From contig NZ_FNGM01000009.1 in assembly GCF_900102965.1 (NCBI RefSeq), forward strand, positions 7,083 through 71,082: DNA of 64,000 nt, read 5' to 3'. A program made the translations under genes and the position numbers. This document shows, piece by piece, positions 27,083-35,825 of this stretch. The DNA is from Paenibacillus jilunlii (GTDB lineage Bacteria; Bacillota; Bacilli; Paenibacillales; Paenibacillaceae). Under the pieces are notes generated by a model. It was not told the DNA's origin. It saw only the letters and a list, made by a program, of their open reading frames with translations, and did not search any database. Position 1 is the first letter of the stretch. Every line of letters starts with the position of its first letter.

Positions 27083-27122
27083 ATAGGCACATAGGCACAT
27101 AGGCACATAGGCACATAGGCAC
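27083..27122. repeat. 8-bp tandem repeat
   Basis: Five perfect copies of ATAGGCAC, preceded by degenerate copies from about 27024. Confidence 0.9.
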
Positions 27123-27275
27123 GTACATAAGACAACGGGTGGCGGTTCACTTCCAATGGGACAACACGCAACAATTCTATAGATGATTGATATAATCAGC
27201 GAGTCACATACTGTGTAGGATTAGTCAATACAAATACTGCGAAGAATCACTCGATAGAAATACTGCTGCAAGCCC

Positions 27276-27458
27276 AGGTGGAAAAAGTGAACTTAAATCC
27301 TCCCCGCCTCGCTTCCCGCAAGCATTAGGTGGAAAAAGGATAACTAATTCAGCCGATTTCCGCCTTTTCGATGATTTCGCCTAAATTAAGTTCACTTTTT
27401 CCCACTATTCCCTCCACAGAAGGCTTTCGGGTCAATTTAAGTGAACTAATTCCACTTC
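27276..27458. repeat. Four-palindrome intergenic element, copy B
   Basis: Motifs at 27276-27299, 27326-27350 (direct, TAGGTGGAAAAAG..) and 27383-27406, 27434-27458 (inverted). Centre spacings are about 50, 57 and 51 bp. The total length of 183 bp equals that of copy A. Confidence 0.7.
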
Positions 27459-27466
27459 ACTCCCTG

Positions 27467-27640
27467 CACTCCCTGTACCTCGCACCGCACGCACTCCCTG
27501 TACCTCCCACCACCCGCACTCTCCCTGTACCTCACACCGCACGCACTCCCTGTACCTCCCACCGCACGCACTCCCTGTAACTCACACCGCACGCACTTTC
27601 TGTACCTCCCACCGCACGCACTCTCTACACTTCCCTGCAC
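27467..27640. repeat. 25-bp pyrimidine-rich minisatellite
   Basis: Seven copies of a unit beginning CACTCCCTGTACCTC, starting at 27467, 27492, 27517, 27544, 27569, 27594 and 27619. One 2-bp insertion lies in the third copy. The strand asymmetry (C/T-rich top strand) is strong. Confidence 0.88.
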
Positions 27641-27867
27641 TTCCTGCACCCTCTGCACTCCTATAGTTACCGCGATCAGCCCCTTCCGCTTCAGTTCCGC
27701 AGTAACTATCGGAAGGAGAACTCATAGACTCAGAACGATTACACCCATTAGCTCTGCTTCTCACCACCCGCAGAAGTTATCACTAACTTCCCACCCAAGT
27801 TCCCCCTCTGCTCCAGCTAACCTCATCAAGTGTAGAAGAAAGCCACCTCATCTTCCCCAGACAGGCA

Positions 27868-27897
27868 CAAAAGCCCTGCCGGTACCGGCAGGGCTTT
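27868..27897 (-). terminator. sdh operon terminator
   Basis: A perfect palindrome AGCCCTGCCGGT and its complement, followed by TTTT on the minus strand, 30 bases past the sdhB stop. Confidence 0.9.
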
Positions 27898-27926
27898 CTC
27901 TTTTATCCACATGTATTGAATGAATG

Positions 27927-28691
27927 CTATACTCCCAGCCAGCGTTTGAACATATGCTTGGTGGTCTGTTTGTTGATCTCGGCAATGGACGTGGTGAGCG
28001 GGATGCCTTTGGGGCAGGCTCGCACGCAGTTCTGCGAGTTGCCGCAGCCGTCGATGCCTCCGTCTTCCATCAGCGCATCCAGGCGCTCATCGGCATTCAT
28101 CTCGCCTGTAGGATGGGCGTTGAACAGACGGACCTGTGAAATGGCCGCCGGGCCGATGAAATTAGTTTTTTCATTGACATTAGGACAGGCTTCCAGGCAG
28201 ACGCCGCAGGTCATACACTTGGATAGCTCATACGCCCACTGGCGCTTCTTCTCCGGCATTCGCGGGCCGGGACCGAGATCATAGGTGCCGTCGATCGGAA
28301 TCCACGCCTTGACCCGTTTAAGCGCGCCAAACATCCGGCTGCGGTCAATCACCAGGTCACGCACCACCGGGAAGGTCTTCATCGGCTCGATGCGCACCGG
28401 CTGCTCCAGATTATCGATTAGAGCGGCGCAGGCCTGGCGAGGCTTGCCGTTGATCACCATTGAGCAGGCCCCGCACACCTCCTCCAGACAGTTGGACTCC
28501 CAGCAGACCGGAACCGTGCTGTCACCCTTGGCGTTGACCGGGTTGCGCTGAATCTCCATCAATGCGCTGATCACATTCATCCCCGGACGGTACGCAAGCT
28601 CGAACTCTTCCGTATAAGGGGCTGTATCCGGTTCGTCCTGGCGGGTAATCACAAATTTTACGTTTTTGGGAGCTGCAGCAGTTTCCGCCAT
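27927..28691 (-). CDS. sdhB: Succinate dehydrogenase iron-sulfur subunit
   Basis: 254 residues. The [2Fe-2S] ligands lie in CWESNCLEEVCGACSM, and the [4Fe-4S]/[3Fe-4S] ligands in CMTCGVCLEACP and CVRACP. It passes electrons from SdhA flavin to the SdhC haem/menaquinone site. The ATG follows a TAGGAGG-type box. Unusually, it is separated from sdhA by 304 bp that carry a repeat element. Confidence 0.95.
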   Translation of the reverse strand: MAETAAAPKNVKFVITRQDEPDTAPYTEEFELAYRPGMNVISALMEIQRNPVNAKGDSTVPVCWESNCLEEVCGACSMVINGKPRQACAALIDNLEQPVRIEPMKTFPVVRDLVIDRSRMFGALKRVKAWIPIDGTYDLGPGPRMPEKKRQWAYELSKCMTCGVCLEACPNVNEKTNFIGPAAISQVRLFNAHPTGEMNADERLDALMEDGGIDGCGNSQNCVRACPKGIPLTTSIAEINKQTTKHMFKRWLGV

Positions 28692-28734
28692 ATCTGTTAC
28701 CTCCTAAAAGTTTTATGGTACACTGACCGAACAT

Positions 28735-28921
28735 TTAATTGTACTTTGTACAGCTAAAACAGCTGATTTTTGCTCATTTCAACATATAGTTGCAATTTAT
28801 GCAGTTACATTTCGGGAAACACTCCCTAAACGAACAATTCTCCAAAAATAATTGTACAAAATACAGCTAACTCTCTTTAAGAGCGCTTGGAAGTCCGTTT
28901 AGTTGCATGAAATACAATTAA
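28735..28921. repeat. Four-palindrome element, copy D, inside the sdh operon
   Basis: Four imperfect palindromes at 28735-28757 (TTAATTGTACTTTGTACAG..), 28787-28807, 28847-28870 and 28898-28921. Centre spacings are 51, 62 and 51 bp. The layout equals copies A-C, but the core letters differ (TTGTAC..GTACA instead of GTGGA..TCCAC). It fills most of the sdhA-sdhB gap and must be transcribed with the operon unless sdhB has its own promoter. Confidence 0.6.
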
Positions 28922-28995
28922 CATTGAACATCCCGCTTACTGATCGCTGTTCATCTATTGTTACGCTTATCGAACGCTGCCCCACCGTTCCACGA

Positions 28996-30738
28996 TCAAT
29001 CCTTCGAGTAATCGCGTACCCGTGGAGGAATCAGCGATACATCCACGTCTTCGTAAGAGATTTGCGGGCCGTCGGCTGTCCAGGTGGCCTTGGTGGTCTT
29101 CAGGAATTCCTCGTCATTACGCGCCGGGAATTCCGGCTTATAGTGCGCACCGCGGCTCTCGTTGCGCAGCAGCGCTCCGAGGGTCATGGCTTCAGACAGC
29201 TCCAGCATGTTCCACAGCTGGCGGGTGAAGGCCACGCCCTGGTTGTTCCAGCGTGACGTATCGTTCATGTTGATCCGGCGGTAGCGCTCCTTCAGTTCTT
29301 TGATTTTGCTGATAGTGTTGGTTAGCTTGGTATTCTCACGCACCACCGTCATGTTGGCAGTCATCCATTCGCCCAGCTCTTTGTGGATGACATATGCGTT
29401 CTCTGTGCCGGACATCGCCAGCAGGGACTCATATTTATCGGTCTGGGTCTTATGGAAGCTGTCAAAGACGGTAGAGGAAATATCCTGTACCGATTTCTTC
29501 AGCCCTTTAATATATTCAACGGCCTTCGGGCCCGAGACCATGCCGCCGTAGATCGCCGATACCAGCGAGTTCGCGCCGAGCCGGTTCGCACCGTGATATT
29601 GGTATTCGCATTCCCCTGCCGCAAACAGCCCGGGAATATTGGTCATCTGGTTGTAGTCGACCCACATGCCGCCCATGGAGTAATGCACAGCCGGGAAGAT
29701 TTTCATCGGAATTTTGCGGGGATCATCGCCCATGAATTTTTCATAGATTTCGATAATGCCGCCCAGCTTGACGTCCAGCTCCTTCGGGTCCTTGTGGGAT
29801 AGATCCAGGTATACCATGTTCTCGCCGTTAATGCCCAGCCCCTGGTCCACACACACATTAAAAATCTCCCGGGTAGCAATATCACGCGGCACCAGATTCC
29901 CGTAAGAAGGATATTTCTCCTCCAGGAAGTACCACGGTTTGCCGTCCTTGTAGGTCCAGATACGTCCGCCTTCACCGCGCGCCGATTCCGACATCAGCCG
30001 CAGCTTGTCATCGCCGGGAATGGCTGTGGGGTGAATCTGAATGAATTCGCCGTTGGCGTAATGCACACCCTGCTGGTATACAGCGCTGGCAGCTGTTCCG
30101 GTGTTGATGACCGAGTTCGTTGTTTTGCCAAAAATAATACCGGGACCGCCGCTCGCCAGAATCACCGCATCCGCCGGGAAGGTCTGAATCTCCATGGTCT
30201 TGAGATTCTGGGCACTGATGCCGCGGCATACGCGCTCGTCATCCAGGATCACCGAGAGGAATTCCCAGTTCTCGCTTTTGGTGACCAGGCCTTCGGCTTC
30301 CCAGCGGCGCACCTGTTCATCCAGCGCATACAGCAGCTGCTGGCCGGTCGTCGCACCTGCAAAAGCTGTCCGGTGGCGCTTCGTGCCGCCGAACCGGCGG
30401 AAGTCGAGCAGCCCCTCCGGCGTGCGGTTGAACATGACGCCCATCCGGTCCATCAGATGGATGATACCCGGTGCGGCCTCACACATTGCCTTGACGGGAG
30501 GCTGGTTGGCAAGAAAATCGCCGCCGTATACAGTGTCGTCGAAATGCTCCCACGGCGAGTCTCCCTCGCCTTTGGTGTTCACCGCTCCGTTGATGCCACC
30601 TTGCGCGCAGACCGAATGCGATCTTTTGACAGGAACAAGGGAGAATAGATGCACATGCGCGCCGGATTCTGCAGCCTTGATGGTAGCCATCAGGCCGGCC
30701 AGCCCCCCGCCCACGATAATAATATCGGCTGATGCCAT
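28996..30738 (-). CDS. sdhA: Succinate dehydrogenase flavoprotein subunit
   Basis: 580 residues, typical of the Bacillus type. FAD-binding GGGLAGLMATIKAAE is at the N-terminus, the covalent FAD histidine lies in RSHSVCAQGGIN, the substrate region is HPTAIPGDDKLRLMSESARGEGG, and GANRLGANSL is near residue 385. It oxidises succinate to fumarate on the cytoplasmic face of the membrane. It is the second gene of sdhCAB. Confidence 0.96.
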   Translation of the reverse strand: MASADIIIVGGGLAGLMATIKAAESGAHVHLFSLVPVKRSHSVCAQGGINGAVNTKGEGDSPWEHFDDTVYGGDFLANQPPVKAMCEAAPGIIHLMDRMGVMFNRTPEGLLDFRRFGGTKRHRTAFAGATTGQQLLYALDEQVRRWEAEGLVTKSENWEFLSVILDDERVCRGISAQNLKTMEIQTFPADAVILASGGPGIIFGKTTNSVINTGTAASAVYQQGVHYANGEFIQIHPTAIPGDDKLRLMSESARGEGGRIWTYKDGKPWYFLEEKYPSYGNLVPRDIATREIFNVCVDQGLGINGENMVYLDLSHKDPKELDVKLGGIIEIYEKFMGDDPRKIPMKIFPAVHYSMGGMWVDYNQMTNIPGLFAAGECEYQYHGANRLGANSLVSAIYGGMVSGPKAVEYIKGLKKSVQDISSTVFDSFHKTQTDKYESLLAMSGTENAYVIHKELGEWMTANMTVVRENTKLTNTISKIKELKERYRRINMNDTSRWNNQGVAFTRQLWNMLELSEAMTLGALLRNESRGAHYKPEFPARNDEEFLKTTKATWTADGPQISYEDVDVSLIPPRVRDYSKD

Positions 30739-30827
30739 GATTGTTCCCTCCTAAATTGTTTTGCAGAAACTGCTTCTTGTATATTGCATCATAACGTTCG
30801 TCCGAAGTTGGACGCGCTTTCTAATTA

Positions 30828-31493
30828 TTAGATTAGACTGCGAAGCGACTGTACAGCCGAAGCCGTAGCCTGGAATTCATTGTCACGGAAAGTAACCAGC
30901 GAGAACAGGAACATGAAGCTGACAATTACGAACAGGCCCAGACAGATGACGGAGGATACTCTTTGGGAACGGGGCCCCACAGTAATTCCCCAGCTGATCA
31001 GGAACGACCAGAGGCCGTTTGCAAAGTGGAAGCAGGCAGCCAGGACCCCAATGATATACACAGTCAGCATTAGCGGCTGGGTTACAATGTTATGCATAAC
31101 GCCGCCAAGCTCTTCGTGCTTCACATTGCCGAGCGCCACCTGAACACGGGTATCGTACAAATGCCAGACAATGAAGATGAAGGTGATCACTCCGCTGATC
31201 CGCTGCAGCGTATACCGCCAGTTCCGTTCAAGGTTGAAGCGGTTCAGGTTTGGTTTGGACTGATAGGCGATGTACAGCCCGTAGACTCCATGGTAGAGCA
31301 GCGGAAGCCATATGCCAAACAATTCCAGGAAGAAGACGAGCGGCAGGCTGTTCAGCCATAGCACACTGTCCGTAAAACCGGAAGCGCCTCCCTCTACTGC
31401 CGAGAAATTCGTCAGCATGTGCTCCAGGAAAAAGAACCCGAGCGGGATCACGCCAAGCAAGGAATGAATCTTTCTGGAATAAAATCCTCTCAT
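30828..31493 (-). CDS. sdhC: Succinate dehydrogenase cytochrome b558 subunit
   Basis: 221 residues with five membrane helices, beginning MRGFYSRKIHSLLGVIPLGFFFLEH. Conserved histidines in helices 1-4 are the expected ligands of the two haem b groups. The ATG at 31493 follows AAAGGGG; the frame continues upstream to 31532 without a box. It is the first gene of the operon and anchors SdhAB to the membrane. Confidence 0.93.
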   Translation of the reverse strand: MRGFYSRKIHSLLGVIPLGFFFLEHMLTNFSAVEGGASGFTDSVLWLNSLPLVFFLELFGIWLPLLYHGVYGLYIAYQSKPNLNRFNLERNWRYTLQRISGVITFIFIVWHLYDTRVQVALGNVKHEELGGVMHNIVTQPLMLTVYIIGVLAACFHFANGLWSFLISWGITVGPRSQRVSSVICLGLFVIVSFMFLFSLVTFRDNEFQATASAVQSLRSLI

Positions 31494-31646
31494 GCAAAGT
31501 GTCCCCTTTCCGATATAAAACAGCGTTTTCATTAATGAGCATACACCGCCGGGAGTACGGTTGAAACAGGGGGTAAGGAGCTAAGAGAAGCCCGCAAAAT
31601 GTCTATTTTCACCACTATTCATTGTTTTCCCGGACTTTGCTGCAAC

Positions 31647-31663
31647 ATTCACAATATGTGAAT
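31647..31663. promoter_or_regulatory. 17-bp perfect palindrome in the sdhC/LysR divergent region
   Basis: ATTCACAATATGTGAAT, a 7-3-7 perfect inverted repeat about 155 bases upstream of the sdhC start and 230 bases upstream of the LysR start. It is a likely operator; the protein is unknown. It contains TTCACA/TGTGAA half-sites in the opposite order to a Rex site. Confidence 0.45.
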
Positions 31664-31709
31664 ATCTTGTGTCACTTTTCATGTTACTCCTTTTTCACTT
31701 ATAAGGGAA

Positions 31710-31737
31710 TTGCAATCTAATTATTAAACGTTATACA
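31710..31737 (+). promoter_or_regulatory. Possible sigma-A promoter of the LysR gene
   Basis: TTGCAA, 16 bases, TATACA. The match is moderate (four of six at each box), in an AT-rich stretch 155 bases before the start. Confidence 0.35.
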
Positions 31738-31763
31738 ATAAACGCATAAGAATATTTTTAATG

Positions 31764-31778
31764 TGATAATAATTCTCA
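31764..31778. promoter_or_regulatory. Fur-box-like site
   Basis: TGATAATAATTCTCA matches the 7-1-7 Fur consensus TGATAATNATTATCA at all specified positions but one. It lies downstream of the possible LysR promoter and would link this locus to iron status, which makes sense for an iron-rich respiratory complex (inference). Confidence 0.45.
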
Positions 31779-31892
31779 TTTAGAAGGTGGAAATAAGAAT
31801 TAAAGCTCTGTTTTTCCTTGCTGGCAGAGGATATACCCTATAACGGCTATGCTATTTATCACTTTATTGAATAACTCTAAGGAGGATGGCTT

Positions 31893-32792
31893 ATGTTTGA
31901 TGATTTGGACATTTTTGCTGCTGTCGTGGAGCATTCCAGCCTGAACCGGGCTTCGCGCCAGCTCAATTTGTCCCAGCCCGCCCTCTCCCGCAAAATCTCC
32001 AAGCTGGAGGAGCGGCTCGGCGTTGCACTGTTCAACCGGTTCGGCAAGCGGCTGGAGCTGACTGAGGTGGGCCGTCTTACTTATACCTATGCGCTGGAGC
32101 AGCGGCAGCAGCGTTCCAAGTTTCTGGAAGCGCTGTCGAAGTTCAAGGAGGGGGAACCGCAGCTTGTAACCTTAGGCGCCAGCCTTACCACGCTTCAGAC
32201 CACACTGCCGCCGCTTGTGAACGCCTATATGGAGAAATATCCGGCAGCCGAGCTGAAGCTGATTACCGGCAAGACGCATGAGATCGTCTCCTCGGTCAGC
32301 GAAGGCAGGGCCGATCTTGGGATCATCGCGTCCGCCACTCAGGAGCCGGGTCTGCGCTGCATCCCGCTGTTCGAGGATCAGCTGCGGCTGGTGGTTTCGG
32401 AGCACCACCCTTTGACCCTGTCAGCGAAGCTGACGATGAGCGACCTCTCCCGGCTGCCGATGATCCTCTTTTCCAAGGGCACCTGGTACCGCCGCATGAC
32501 CGACGAGCTGTTCCAGCGCAGCGGAGTCGATCCCGACGTGCGGATGGAAATCGACTCCTTCGAGGCCATCGTCCGGCTGCTGCCGACGATCAAGGCTGCG
32601 GCGCTGCTGCCGAAGTCTTACCTCCGCCCGGAGCTGCTGAATGGAGGCGGCCTGGTCTCGCTGCATATCAAGGAGCTGGAGCAGACCCAGCGGACGACCT
32701 GCCTGATCTACCCTAGCAGCGGCGGCCTGAGCACAGCCGCACGCTGCCTGGTGCAGGTCACTGAGGAAGTGTTCCTGCCGGGACGGGAATAG
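31893..32792 (+). CDS. LysR family regulator divergent from sdhCAB
   Basis: 299 residues with an N-terminal winged helix (MFDDLDIFAAVVEHSSLNRA, LSQPALSRKISKLEERLG) and an effector domain from about 90 (LVTLGASLTTLQTTLPPLV). The ATG follows AAGGAGGAT. The divergent position suggests control of the sdh operon, but no target is proven. Confidence 0.9.
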   Translation: MFDDLDIFAAVVEHSSLNRASRQLNLSQPALSRKISKLEERLGVALFNRFGKRLELTEVGRLTYTYALEQRQQRSKFLEALSKFKEGEPQLVTLGASLTTLQTTLPPLVNAYMEKYPAAELKLITGKTHEIVSSVSEGRADLGIIASATQEPGLRCIPLFEDQLRLVVSEHHPLTLSAKLTMSDLSRLPMILFSKGTWYRRMTDELFQRSGVDPDVRMEIDSFEAIVRLLPTIKAAALLPKSYLRPELLNGGGLVSLHIKELEQTQRTTCLIYPSSGGLSTAARCLVQVTEEVFLPGRE

Positions 32793-32850
32793 CCCGCACT
32801 AGGGAAAGTCAGGAACAGAATTGGGCGTAGAGCCGTTGGCGTCCTGGATA

Positions 32851-32884
32851 AATAAAGGCCCGGATGCGCATCCGGGCCTTTATT
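32851..32884. terminator. Bidirectional terminator
   Basis: A perfect palindrome centred on GCGC: AATAAAGGCCCGGATGC and its complement. It lies between the LysR gene and the convergent lipoprotein pseudogene, and overlaps the latter's ancestral stop. Confidence 0.88.
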
Positions 32885-33388
32885 ATCGTGAGAGCGAGGC
32901 GATTGTGGCGAATATCCGCGAATAGGCATCTTTGATATTGGCGGAATTTACTTTGTCATTGTATAGTCCGTAGCCCCAATATTTCATTTTGCCGCCAGAC
33001 TGATAATAGCCTGTGACATACATTCCTCATAAGAGAGATTCTCATACACAAAGGGAATATAAGACTTCATGGATTCGATGAAGAAAAAAGGAACGCCTGC
33101 CTTCTTATAAGTCTGTGCATATTGGGGCTTTGCCGCTTCAGATAAATGATCTTTAGTAATAAAGACAGCATCAATATTACCGGGGAGCATTGCGCCCTCT
33201 TTCAAATCATCCATACTCATGCCTGTAAAGCTGATATTCCGCTCCCGGATAGCAGGAGCATCCCCTATGATCCCAATCTTCAAGGGCTGCCCCTCATAGA
33301 GCGGTGTGTCAACTGAATCTGAAGTACAGCCTGTTAACATCGTAATCATCAAGAGGAGCAATGCACATGGCAATAGGTGTCTAATCAT
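32883..33388 (-). pseudogene. Frameshifted lipoprotein gene
   Basis: The start ATG at 33388 follows GGAG. Residues 1-25 are a lipoprotein signal with lipobox LTGC. The body (PLKIGIIGDAPAIRERNISF, NIDAVFITKDHLSEAA) resembles a small periplasmic-binding-like domain. The frame stops at 32984, giving 134 residues. In another frame, without a start of its own, the sequence continues sensibly from about 33027 to a stop at 32883 (YYQSGGKMKYWGYGLYND, KDAYSRIFATIASLSR). A single-base deletion near 33025 (LSYE / MYVTGYYQ) explains both parts. Either the gene is broken or the base call is wrong. Confidence 0.65.
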
Positions 33389-33537
33389 TCGAAACAGCTC
33401 CTTCAGCCTAAAACCTGCCGATTTGTGTAACACTCTTATCCTATTGATAAATCGGGACAGATTTCCTTTGTGCAAGGGGCGTGAAATAACGGTGTAATTG
33501 CCGTTCATATATTTACCGCCTGGCCTGCAGACGCCCG

Positions 33538-34215
33538 CTACTCCACATTCACTGCTTCGTCCTCGAACTCCACAATGCTCTCATTGGAACCGATGACCAC
33601 CATAATATCGCCCTGATGCACATGGTCATGCGCGGTGGGGGCAACAATTACGCCGTCTTCACGGTTCAGGGCAATGATGCTGCAGCCATATTTGGCCCGT
33701 GTGTTGAGCTCAGAGAGGCTTTTGCCGTCCATGCAGGCAGGCACCGTCAGTTCGACCACCTTGTAATCTTTGGAAAGCTCGATATAATCCAGCAGATTGG
33801 GCGTGGTCAGCTGATGGGCCACACGAATGCCCATATCCCGTTCAGGAAAAATCACACGGTCCACACCCAGCTTGGAAAGCGCCCGTCCGTGAAGGATTGA
33901 AATCGCTTTGGCCACCACCTGCTTCACACCCAGCTCTTTCAAAAGAATCGCCGCCAGGATGCTGCGCTCCATGTTGTCTCCGATTGCAACTATGCCGCAA
34001 TCAAAATTGCGCACGCCCAGTGAGCGCATAATTCCCTCATCCGTGGCATCCGCCATGACCGTATGCGTCAGCTGGCCGCTCAATTCCTCCACCCGTTCCT
34101 CAACATGGTCAATGCCAAGCACTTCATAGCCCATGGCCATCAGCTCCAGGGCAAGACTTGAGCCAAAGCGGCCGAGTCCGATGATGACAAACTGCTGTGC
34201 TTTCATAATATTCAT
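33538..34215 (-). CDS. ktrA: Potassium uptake regulatory subunit, KtrA/TrkA type
   Basis: 225 residues. The N-terminal RCK nucleotide-binding fold has GLGRFGSSLALEL and ends near residue 140; a C-terminal RCK_C domain follows (VVELTVPACMDGKSLSEL). It gates the KtrB channel in response to ATP/ADP, and this class often binds c-di-AMP. The start could also be the ATG at 34206, which is better spaced from AAGGGG. It lies six bases after ktrB in the same operon. Confidence 0.88.
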   Translation of the reverse strand: MNIMKAQQFVIIGLGRFGSSLALELMAMGYEVLGIDHVEERVEELSGQLTHTVMADATDEGIMRSLGVRNFDCGIVAIGDNMERSILAAILLKELGVKQVVAKAISILHGRALSKLGVDRVIFPERDMGIRVAHQLTTPNLLDYIELSKDYKVVELTVPACMDGKSLSELNTRAKYGCSIIALNREDGVIVAPTAHDHVHQGDIMVVIGSNESIVEFEDEAVNVE

Positions 34216-34221
34216 AACCCC

Positions 34222-35619
34222 TTATCCAATTATCATTTTGCCTTCCGGATATTTATATAATTGCTTACCCTGTTTCGGGCCAATTGCATACGCCAGGGTG
34301 AGCAGCCCAAGCCGTCCGGCGAACATAGTCAGACAGATCAGAATTTTGCCGGCCTGGCTCAGCTCCGGCGTAAGTCCCATACTGAGGCCCACCGTAGCAA
34401 AAGCCGAGGTCGTCTCGAACAGAATCATCAGAAAAGCCCGATTCTCCGTGGTGGACAGCACCATGGACACGGCCACAATCAGCAGCAGCGCCAGCAGGGT
34501 GACGGTCAACGCCTTGAATACGCGTTCCTGTGCAAGACGGTAGCGGAACAAGACGATATCCTCGCGTCCGCGGAGCATCGAGATAACCGCACCGATCATC
34601 AGGGTGAAGGTCGTAGTCTTGATACCGCCGCCAGTTGAGCCGGGCGAAGCGCCGATGAACATCAGAATCACTATGAAAAATTGCGAGGCCTGGCGGAGCC
34701 CGGCAATATCCACTGTATTCGCCCCGGCTGTACGCGGAGTGACGGATTGAAAGAACGCAGCCCAGATTTTGCCGCTGAAGTTCAGCGGACCCAGCGTGCG
34801 GGTGTTGGTGAATTCAAACACAAAGATAACAACCGCTCCAATCATAATCAGCGCCGCTGTCATCGACAGAACCACCTTGCTGTGCAGCGACAATCTGCGC
34901 GTACGGCGGCGGTAGTCTACGAGATCCGACATAACAATAAAGCCAATCCCCCCGGAAACAATCAGAAACATGACCACGATATTGACAATAGGATCACTGA
35001 CATATCCAGTCAGGCTGCGATAGTCCCCAAAGATATCAAACCCGGCATTGTTGAACATCGACACCGCATGAAAAATACCAAAATAGGCCGCACGCCCAAG
35101 CGGCATGTCAAATGCCCAGCGTATCGAGAGTATAAATGCAGCCCCGGCTTCAATGACAAGTGAATAAATCAGCACCTTGCGGATCAGCCGCACAATGCCT
35201 TCCATGGAGCTCTGATTCATGGCTTCCTGGAGAATCAGCCGGTCACGCAGGGAGATCCTGCGTTTCAGTACAAGCGCAAACAGGGTTGCCATCGTCATAA
35301 AACCCAGGCCGCCAACTTGAATTAGCACCATAATTACAATTTGCCCGAACACAGTAAAATACGTCCCTGTATCCACCACCACCAGCCCGGTAACGCAGGT
35401 TGCAGAAGTTGCAGTAAACAGCGCATCGATAATGTTGAGTGATTCTCCCGACGTGCTCGACACGGGAAGCATCAGAAGCAGGGTTCCGATCAGAATAACG
35501 GCAGCAAAGCCCAGTACCAGAATCTGCGGCGGAGACAGCTTCATAAATCTGAAATTGTTAATTTTGGGTAGCGGTGAAGCCAAACTTCTCATCCTTTCGC
35601 TGGTTGCTTTAGGAAACAT
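34222..35619 (-). CDS. ktrB: Ktr/Trk potassium transporter membrane subunit
   Basis: 465 residues. Four pore repeats are visible at TSATCVTGL, SMFNNAGFD, TPRTAGAN and SAFATVGLS, each with the filter glycine. About eight membrane helices plus pore loops start near residue 30 (PPQILVLGFAAVILIG). The start is uncertain: the ATG at 35619 has no box, and an in-frame TTG at about residue 13 lies nine bases after AAAGG. I saw no ydaO-type c-di-AMP riboswitch upstream. Confidence 0.88.
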   Translation of the reverse strand: MFPKATSERMRSLASPLPKINNFRFMKLSPPQILVLGFAAVILIGTLLLMLPVSSTSGESLNIIDALFTATSATCVTGLVVVDTGTYFTVFGQIVIMVLIQVGGLGFMTMATLFALVLKRRISLRDRLILQEAMNQSSMEGIVRLIRKVLIYSLVIEAGAAFILSIRWAFDMPLGRAAYFGIFHAVSMFNNAGFDIFGDYRSLTGYVSDPIVNIVVMFLIVSGGIGFIVMSDLVDYRRRTRRLSLHSKVVLSMTAALIMIGAVVIFVFEFTNTRTLGPLNFSGKIWAAFFQSVTPRTAGANTVDIAGLRQASQFFIVILMFIGASPGSTGGGIKTTTFTLMIGAVISMLRGREDIVLFRYRLAQERVFKALTVTLLALLLIVAVSMVLSTTENRAFLMILFETTSAFATVGLSMGLTPELSQAGKILICLTMFAGRLGLLTLAYAIGPKQGKQLYKYPEGKMIIG

Positions 35620-35757
35620 AAAAATTATAATCGTTATCGCCCAACTTCACAAAGATTCATTTTATTACAGCTGATTCCCGCAAAAGAATGACGCCGTAAG
35701 GACAAAGTAAGCATAAGCCCGGCCATTTCCACGTAAAAGGTTAATACGGCATTTTTT

Positions 35758-35787
35758 TTGTAACCGGCCTGCTGCTAATATTATAAT
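35758..35787 (+). promoter_or_regulatory. Sigma-A promoter of the CPBP protease gene
   Basis: TTGTAA, 18 bases, TATAAT, 38 bases upstream of the ATG. Confidence 0.6.
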
Positions 35788-35825
35788 GGAAAGAACAGGC
35801 TTATTACATAACAAGGAGGCGTTTC

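Larger units (their letters stand above)
26779..27867. other. Repeat-rich gene-free region
   Basis: About 1.1 kb without a supported gene. It contains two short minisatellites, one four-palindrome element and a pyrimidine-rich 25-bp minisatellite (listed separately). The short frames across it are by-products of the repeats. Confidence 0.7.

Noticed and set aside
26765..27106. 113-codon minus-strand frame rich in Tyr/Cys/Leu
   Set aside because: Produced by the 8-bp and 10-bp tandem repeats and overlapping the DUF3891 start region; no ribosome binding site.
27446..27658. 70-codon minus-strand frame with Cys/Val/Arg repeats
   Set aside because: Created by the 25-bp minisatellite; no start context, no homology-like features.
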